Below, piece by piece: positions 59,301 through 64,000 of a DNA stretch of 64,000 nucleotides. Positions within the stretch are counted from its first letter, which is position 1, and each line of letters opens with the position of its first letter. Source of the DNA: Hymenobacter terrestris. GTDB taxonomy: Bacteria; Bacteroidota; Bacteroidia; Cytophagales; Hymenobacteraceae. Where the stretch lies: the NCBI RefSeq assembly GCF_013377905.1, contig NZ_JABKAV010000005.1, positions 62,001 through 126,000 on the forward strand, given 5' to 3'. Position numbers and translations under genes: made by a program. The notes beneath the pieces were generated by a model. The model did no database searches. It saw only the letters and a list, made by a program, of their open reading frames with translations, and was not told where the DNA came from.

Positions 59301-60101
59301 CTGGCCTACGAGTCGGAGGACGAAATTGGGCTGCTGGTGCGCGAGTACAACCATATGCTGTTGAAGCTGGACGAGAGCAAGGAGGAGCTGGCCATTCAGG
59401 AAAAAGAAGCCGCCTGGCGCGAAATGGCCCGGCAGGTGGCCCACGAAATCAAGAACCCGCTCACACCCATGAAGCTGAGCTTGCAGTTTCTGCAGCGCGC
59501 CATCCAGGACCGACGCCCAAATTTGGAGGAACTACTTACCAAAGTGTCGCAAACGCTCATCACCCAGATTGACGTGCTGACCGACATTGCCACCTCGTTC
59601 AGCAATTTCACCAACCTGCCCGCTATGCGCCCCGAGCGGCTCGATGTGGTACCGATTCTGCGCCGCTGCGTGCATCTGCACCAGAGCCGGCCCGGCGGCG
59701 GCGGTATCCGCCTCACGCTGCCGCCTGATACGGACCCCGACCAGTATGTGGTATTCGCCGACGAAAGTCTGCTGGTGCGAACATTTAATAATCTGATTAT
59801 AAATGCGTTGCAAGCGGTGCCAGAAGGGCGTACTCCCGAGGTGGTGGCCATTCTGGAGCCCCTGGGCGACGAGCCGGGCCAGGGGCGGGTGCGCATCTGC
59901 ATCGCCGACAACGGCACCGGTATTTCGGCCGAGGTGCAGCCCCAGATGTTTGTGCCCAACTTCACCACCAAAGAAACCGGTTCAGGCATCGGGCTGGCCG
60001 TGGCCCGCCGCGGCATCGAGAGTGCCGGCGGCCACATCTGGTTTGAAACCGAGGAAGGCGTAGGCACCCGTTTCTACATTGAACTGCCGTTGGCGGGGTA
60101 G
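56358..60101 (+). CDS. large NtrY-like membrane sensor histidine kinase
   Basis: 1247 residues, starting with TTG at 56358 (no in-frame ATG fits as well). Signal-anchor at about 8-27, an extracytoplasmic domain to about 200, a bundle of seven to eight helices (about 205-480), a second extracytoplasmic domain, another helix pair, then HAMP (LLTEPLKLLTEKLRQTTLTG), His kinase A with the phospho-His in RQVAHEIKNPLTPMK (about 1027), and the ATPase with N box NNLIINALQAV, G1 ADNGTGISAE and G2 TGSGIGLAVAR. No response regulator adjoins it in this window, so the signal and output are unknown. The multi-helix sensor is far larger than NtrY. Confidence 0.9.
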   Translation: MKLRRNLPRWLLLLATLCFVGAYASNRYGQDPKLVLQASATRLQEVLMEAELTGERESTDVLQRLATGRVDFRSLTSHTTYPTFVFRNEQLLYWSDHAVRPDVEQATQRYHERLLETRFGKFLVLRHAEGPYVLLTYIPLEISYGISNRYLRDGNGQGVFQGQNVRLLVEKTDTGRPRVVSNEGNYLFSVESLQADAITGKYLPLALLLLGVGAYVAAWVLWARRRFAQGQALAGVLLVLLPLLALRAVMLQLSLPFSLLEFRLFDPRVYAASWLSPSLGDLLLNAVLLAVGAWYGLRLFRRYGLPRRVERLRSWQLRMALGTGVVLGFYGLLELLYDFYSSSFSNSQLLLDITQDIQVSPFKVLLGLAIVLHTGSYVVGFYLLAQVFVRVVRPSTRYLGAGLLLLSAVVFLAAGLGLQLVHSTLLGFTLAFFLGLRLTGLVPAAAALPYQLYLFVFVMLALSSAVGALALYEHFNRQLTLNKQNLASNLLTDNDLQGEYLLVERGGEMARDPVLRTMLASPFINLDLIKQKVVKYYLRDYFDKYEVRVLLFRPEGRGVAIGGNLQTTREYLLRNASPTDYPNIYLVRDGNRAFDSRRYVAFIAVPAPDPEQGNSTIALELTLKKLTANSVVPELLVDQKFFQPQLGTDLSYAGFEKNQLVYSEGDFDYVNELLPRLFADPRLYSTGLVINGYHHLAVRGSGKSDRLVVVTTATYSFTGWLANFSFLFLLYSFCWLLLMGVILLARGRYRSMLRTNFSTKIQVFLNLGVLVPLVVVSAAIAGQVTNSYKRDLLRSYLRRGQAVQENLLKNRALLAEDANRADLVELAENVASLTETDLNLYDARGELLVSSQPLIFEASLLSTLMNPRAITELSEDGQPRALLTEQAGTLSFNALYLPLRSSMENGRSGPVLGYVGIPFFDSEKDLDNKLTELISTVLNIFTLMFILFLGLAFLASRLLTEPLKLLTEKLRQTTLTGQNEMLAYESEDEIGLLVREYNHMLLKLDESKEELAIQEKEAAWREMARQVAHEIKNPLTPMKLSLQFLQRAIQDRRPNLEELLTKVSQTLITQIDVLTDIATSFSNFTNLPAMRPERLDVVPILRRCVHLHQSRPGGGGIRLTLPPDTDPDQYVVFADESLLVRTFNNLIINALQAVPEGRTPEVVAILEPLGDEPGQGRVRICIADNGTGISAEVQPQMFVPNFTTKETGSGIGLAVARRGIESAGGHIWFETEEGVGTRFYIELPLAG

Positions 60102-60259
60102 GGGATGCAGCAAGTGAAAAATAGTGTTGGCTCCGCCGATCCGCGCTGCTGGCGGGAGCAAATCGGCAGCAGCCACGGATTTTATCCGGATCGGCAGACG
60201 TTGCGCTTCAACTCGGCGTTAATTAAGTAGTAGCTGCGCAGAAAATTCCGCTGGAATGG

Positions 60260-63200
60260 ATGACGTTTAATCCTTCATTAGCATGTGCTAACGCCACCGG
60301 CCGCCTGTGGAGGTTGCTGCTGGCACTGCTGTGGCTGCTGTTGCCGGCCGCCGCGCTGGCCCAGCAGCGCCCGACTGTTCCAGCTGCCGCCGATGCACCG
60401 CCCAGCACCCGGCGCTGCGTGTGGGTGCGGCTGGCGGCTGACCGGGATACTACACTTTTCAGCCTGCCCGATACGCTGACCGTGGTGCCGGCCTCCGTAA
60501 GCCTCAACGGCCGCTCGGTGGCTTACAACTCCGCCACCGACCAGTACCGCTACGTGCGGCCCTCCTCACGCTTCCCCAGCCCCGAGCCTGGCCAGCCCGA
60601 TATTGTGCTGCCGCCCACCGGGCCCGACTCGGTGCGGGTGTGCTACCGGGTGCTGCCGCTGCGGCTGGCTGAGGCGCGCTTCCTACGGCCCCGCAGTCTG
60701 CTCGATACGCTGGAGTTGTGGCAGCGGCCCGCGTTCGGCGCGCAGGATTTCTCGGTGAAGGAGCAGATTCTGAGCACGCCGGGCATCAACAAAACCGGTA
60801 ATCTGTCGCGGGGCGTCTCGTTCGGTAATGCCCAGAACGTGTTCGTCAACTCCTCGCTCAACCTGCAGCTCGAAGGCAAGCTGACGGACAACATCGACCT
60901 GACGGCCGCCATATCCGACCAGAACGTGCCCTTCCAGCCCGAGGGCAACACCCAGCAGCTGCAGGAGTTCGACCGCATCTACATCACCCTCACCAACCCG
61001 CGCTGGAGCCTAACGGCCGGCGACGTGGTATTGCGCAACAAGCCCGACTATTTTCTGCGCTACTACAAAAACATCCAGGGCGGGGCCGGCGAGGTGAATT
61101 TTGGTGTGCTGCCGTCCGGCGGTTTTGGTGGTGGGGCCGGGGCGGGCATCAGCAACCAGCAGCTTTTCCAGTACCCCAACGCGGCCGGCGGCAGCACCGG
61201 CACCTTCATCACGAGCCCGCCCACCGTGGCCCCGGCGGCCGGCTCGGGTCAGTTACAGCCCGGCATCAATCCGGCTGGCGCCCCCGACCCCTACGGGCCG
61301 GCGGGCAGCTCGGGCGGCGCGCTCACGCCCAACGGCATCGGCCCCAATGCGCCCAGCCAGAGCCAGACTGTAACGACGCGCCGGGCCGCCGGGGCGCGGC
61401 AACCGCTGCTGTCGGTGGCCAACGGCGAGGCCTTTGCCACGACCTCGGTGGCAGCGGGCGGGGCCAAGGGTAAGTTTGCCAGCATTGATATTGCGCCCCT
61501 GGAGAACGTGCAGGGCCCGTACCGGCTGCGCGGGCCCAACGGCGAGCAGTTCATCATCGTGCTGGCCAACTCCGAGCGCGTGTACCTCGATGGCCGGCTG
61601 CTGGTGCGCGGCTTCGATGCCGACTACATCATCGACTACAACCAAGCCGAGCTGACATTTTCGCCCCGCCACCTCATCACCAGCAACACCCGCATCAAGG
61701 TCGATTACGAGTATTCCGACTTCAACTACGCCCGTTCGCTGGTGCAGGCCAGCCACTACCAGCAGCTGGGCCGCCTGCAGGTGCACGCCAACTTCTACCG
61801 CGAAGCCGACAACCCCGACAACTCGCCCAACCTCACCCTGAATGACGGCCAGAAGGCCCTGCTGCGCCGCAGCGGCAACGTAAGCCGCGTAACGGCCCCC
61901 GGCGACACGCTCGTGCTCTACGACCGGCGCCAGATTCAGTACCGCCGCGAAACCCTGCCCGACCCCGCCACCGGCCTGCCCACCCGCGCGTTCGTGTACC
62001 CGCCGCTCGACACGCTGGCGCTGGTGTACAACGTGCAGTTTACCAACCTGGGGGCCGGCCGGGGCAGTTACAACCTGGGCACCAACACCGATGAGGCCAA
62101 CGCCAACGGCCGCGTATACACCTTTGTGGGCACCAACCGCGGCAGCTACGAGCCAGTGCGGGTGCTGCCCACGCCGCTCAAAAAGCAGTTGATTACGGTG
62201 GGCACCAGCTACGCCCTCGATTCGACAGCCACCGTGTTCGTGGATCTGGCCTCTTCAGACTTGGAACTGAACCGCTTTGCTACCGATGGCGCCACCGGCC
62301 AAGCCATGCGCGTGGGCTACGTGGTGCAGAACCGCGCCGTGAACCTACCGGGGCTGGCGGGCTACCGGCTGCGCAGCAGCGTCGACTACGAGTACACCAG
62401 CCGCCGTTTCACGCCCATCGACCGGTACCGCGACATTGAGTTCGACCGCAACTGGAGCACCGATAACACGCTCATCAGCAACAACCAAACACCCCGCGAG
62501 GAGAATATCTTTAATGCCGGCCTGGGGCTGATAAAAGATGCCAATAACGCCCTGGGCTACCGCCTGAGCCGCCGCTACCGGGCCGGCGAGGTAAGCGGGT
62601 TGCAGCACTGGCTCGATGCCGCCCACCAACTGGGCCGGGTGCAGCTGCGGGGCAACCTGTTTCTGCTGAACTCGGAAGCCGGCCGGCGCGAGTCGCGCTG
62701 GACGCGGGGGGAGGCGGCGGCCCGCTACGTTGGCGGAGCGCTGGAGCCGGGCTACGCCTACCGTTTCGACAAAAACCAAGTGGCCCGCGCTGCCGAAGGC
62801 GACTCGCTGACCTCGGCCAATTACTATGACGAGCACGCGCTGTTCGTGCAGAGCCGCGACACGGCCCGCATTAAGTTTCGGGCCGATTACAGTTTCCGCC
62901 GCGACCAGACGCCCAACGCCGAACGTACGGAGCTGCGCGAGCGGGGCCGCGCCCACACTTGGCAGGGTACGCTCAACTCGCAGCTGAGTGCTACTCAAAG
63001 CCTCAACATCCTGGCCACCTACCGCGACCTGAGCGCCCGCGACACCACCGGCCAGACGCGGCCCGGCGCACCCGCCGCCGACTTCGTGCGCGACCGGACC
63101 GTGCTGGGCAAGCTCGACTGGAACGCCAGCTTTTGGCAGAACACGCTGCGCTCGGAGTTGAGCTACGCCGTGGCCACCGGCCGCGAGTTGCGCCGCGACT

Positions 63201-64000
63201 TCGCCTACCTGGCCGTGCCCAATGGCCAGGGCACCCACTACTGGAACGATTTGGATGGCAACACCCGGCAGGAGAAAAATGAGTTTTTCGAGGCTCAGAC
63301 GCCCGACGCGCAGTTTCGCACATACATCAAGGTCTTTCTGCCCACCGACGACTACCTGCCCGCCTTTACCAACCGCTTCAGCTACCGCCTCACGCTCTCG
63401 GCCCCGCGCGAGTGGCGCGAGGCCAGCGGCTGGCGCGAGCTGTTGGGCCGCTTTAGTACCCTCACTACCGTTACGCTCGACCGCAAAAGCACCGAAAATA
63501 CGCTCAATTCCCGCCTCAATCCCTTCGCCTTCCAGACCGCCGACTCGCTGCTGCTGAGCCTGAACAAGCTGCTGCGCAACACGCTGTATTTCAACCGCTC
63601 GAACCCCATTTTCGGGGCCGAATTCACCATTCAGCAAACCCAGCAGAAGGTGCTGCTGACCCAGGGCTTCGATACGCGCAACCTAGCCAGCCAGAACCTG
63701 CTGCTGCGCCGCACGCTGGCCCAGTCGTTCACGGGCCGGCTCAACGGTACCCGCAGCATCCGCGAAAACCAGTCGGATTACTTGGAAAACCGCAATTTCC
63801 GGGTTGAGCAGTATGAGGTTTCGCCCGAAGTCAGTTACCAGCCGTCCACCGTCTGGCGCTTCACCACCACCTACCTGTTCAGCACCAAGCGCAACCTGGC
63901 CGGCTCCGATGTGGGCACAAAGGGCACCTTCCACGAGGCTGGGCTCGAAACCCGCATCAGCCAGGTGGGCAAGCGCACGCTCTCGGCCACCGGGCGCTAT
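60260..64000 (+). CDS. giant outer-membrane beta-barrel protein, 3' end outside window
   Basis: Frame is open for 1247 codons from ATG at 60260 to the window end. Signal peptide around LWRLLLALLWLLLPAAALAQ. The conserved N-terminal core reads ILSTPGINKTGNLSRGVSFG, NAQNVFVNSSLNLQLEGKLT and NTQQLQEFDRIYITL, a pattern I recognise in large uncharacterised envelope proteins of Bacteroidota; then alternating beta-strand segments (VHANFYREADNPDNSPNLTL, LRLTLSAPREW-like). Strand periodicity and lack of enzyme motifs point to a large barrel or surface beta-structure. A Gly/Pro/Ala-rich insertion (about residues 285-395) is lineage-specific in look. Not SprA itself: the SprA hallmarks are not seen. Neighbouring kinase gene is 158 bp upstream. 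Confidence 0.85.
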   Translation, partial: MTFNPSLACANATGRLWRLLLALLWLLLPAAALAQQRPTVPAAADAPPSTRRCVWVRLAADRDTTLFSLPDTLTVVPASVSLNGRSVAYNSATDQYRYVRPSSRFPSPEPGQPDIVLPPTGPDSVRVCYRVLPLRLAEARFLRPRSLLDTLELWQRPAFGAQDFSVKEQILSTPGINKTGNLSRGVSFGNAQNVFVNSSLNLQLEGKLTDNIDLTAAISDQNVPFQPEGNTQQLQEFDRIYITLTNPRWSLTAGDVVLRNKPDYFLRYYKNIQGGAGEVNFGVLPSGGFGGGAGAGISNQQLFQYPNAAGGSTGTFITSPPTVAPAAGSGQLQPGINPAGAPDPYGPAGSSGGALTPNGIGPNAPSQSQTVTTRRAAGARQPLLSVANGEAFATTSVAAGGAKGKFASIDIAPLENVQGPYRLRGPNGEQFIIVLANSERVYLDGRLLVRGFDADYIIDYNQAELTFSPRHLITSNTRIKVDYEYSDFNYARSLVQASHYQQLGRLQVHANFYREADNPDNSPNLTLNDGQKALLRRSGNVSRVTAPGDTLVLYDRRQIQYRRETLPDPATGLPTRAFVYPPLDTLALVYNVQFTNLGAGRGSYNLGTNTDEANANGRVYTFVGTNRGSYEPVRVLPTPLKKQLITVGTSYALDSTATVFVDLASSDLELNRFATDGATGQAMRVGYVVQNRAVNLPGLAGYRLRSSVDYEYTSRRFTPIDRYRDIEFDRNWSTDNTLISNNQTPREENIFNAGLGLIKDANNALGYRLSRRYRAGEVSGLQHWLDAAHQLGRVQLRGNLFLLNSEAGRRESRWTRGEAAARYVGGALEPGYAYRFDKNQVARAAEGDSLTSANYYDEHALFVQSRDTARIKFRADYSFRRDQTPNAERTELRERGRAHTWQGTLNSQLSATQSLNILATYRDLSARDTTGQTRPGAPAADFVRDRTVLGKLDWNASFWQNTLRSELSYAVATGRELRRDFAYLAVPNGQGTHYWNDLDGNTRQEKNEFFEAQTPDAQFRTYIKVFLPTDDYLPAFTNRFSYRLTLSAPREWREASGWRELLGRFSTLTTVTLDRKSTENTLNSRLNPFAFQTADSLLLSLNKLLRNTLYFNRSNPIFGAEFTIQQTQQKVLLTQGFDTRNLASQNLLLRRTLAQSFTGRLNGTRSIRENQSDYLENRNFRVEQYEVSPEVSYQPSTVWRFTTTYLFSTKRNLAGSDVGTKGTFHEAGLETRISQVGKRTLSATGRY

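Noticed and set aside
62345..63637. 430-codon minus-strand open frame
   Set aside because: Lies wholly within the giant plus-strand envelope gene, Gly/Val/Ala-rich antisense composition typical of a shadow frame in high-GC DNA.
1..64000. CRISPR arrays, tRNA or rRNA genes, prophage or transposase genes
   Set aside because: No regularly spaced direct repeats, no tRNA-like cloverleaf or rRNA text, and no phage or transposase domains seen in reading the window.

Overview
The window looks like a chromosomal segment of a Hymenobacter-like member of the Bacteroidota (Cytophagales). This rests on a SusC/SusD pair, a GSCFA-domain protein, a complete alternative complex III (ActABCDEF) joined to a heme-copper oxidase cluster, a near-perfect Bacteroidota promoter (TTTG-N19-TAnnTTTG), weak or absent Shine-Dalgarno sequences, and high GC. 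The genus is inferred from gene style and repeats; no rRNA marker is present.

Layout. 1-15.2 kb is mixed housekeeping and accessory: the end of a gamma-glutamyltransferase, two small paralogous helical proteins, YceI, a membrane AraC-type regulator broken by one in-frame TAG, an acyltransferase, two tandem GH13 enzymes (one lipoprotein, one cytoplasmic), a class D beta-lactamase, an aldo/keto reductase, a beta-propeller protein, a CoA-type Nudix hydrolase, a YafK-like L,D-transpeptidase and ribonuclease D. 15.4-20 kb is a SusC/SusD pair followed by a decayed prohibitin remnant. 20.5-31 kb has small unknowns, a CocE/NonD hydrolase divergent from a large M14 peptidase, a lysine/alanine-rich secreted protein, queA, a lipoprotein methyltransferase and two related lipoproteins. 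31-38 kb carries priA, a GSCFA protein with a very long low-complexity tail, and rpsF-rpsR-rplI.

38.2-56.3 kb is the respiratory block: actABCDEF, coxB and coxA behind one strong promoter and closed by a terminator, then heme A and heme O synthases, two subunit III genes, subunit IV, a Sco-like protein, a DUF420 protein, a small CxxC protein and a DUF983 protein, closed by another terminator. Together they encode a menaquinol:cytochrome c/oxygen oxidoreductase chain, its cofactor synthesis and probable assembly factors. After it come an NtrY-like histidine kinase and the first 1247 codons of a giant outer-membrane protein that runs off the window.

Intergenic DNA is rich in palindromes: REP-like inverted repeats, two about 170-bp elements with GTAGGGGCGGGG ends and long G/C homopolymers, and several bidirectional terminators. 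I saw no tRNA, rRNA, CRISPR array, prophage or transposase. No clearly new multi-gene system is evident. The best leads are the GSCFA tail protein, the conserved small oxidase-cluster proteins, the helical paralog pair and the repeat families.
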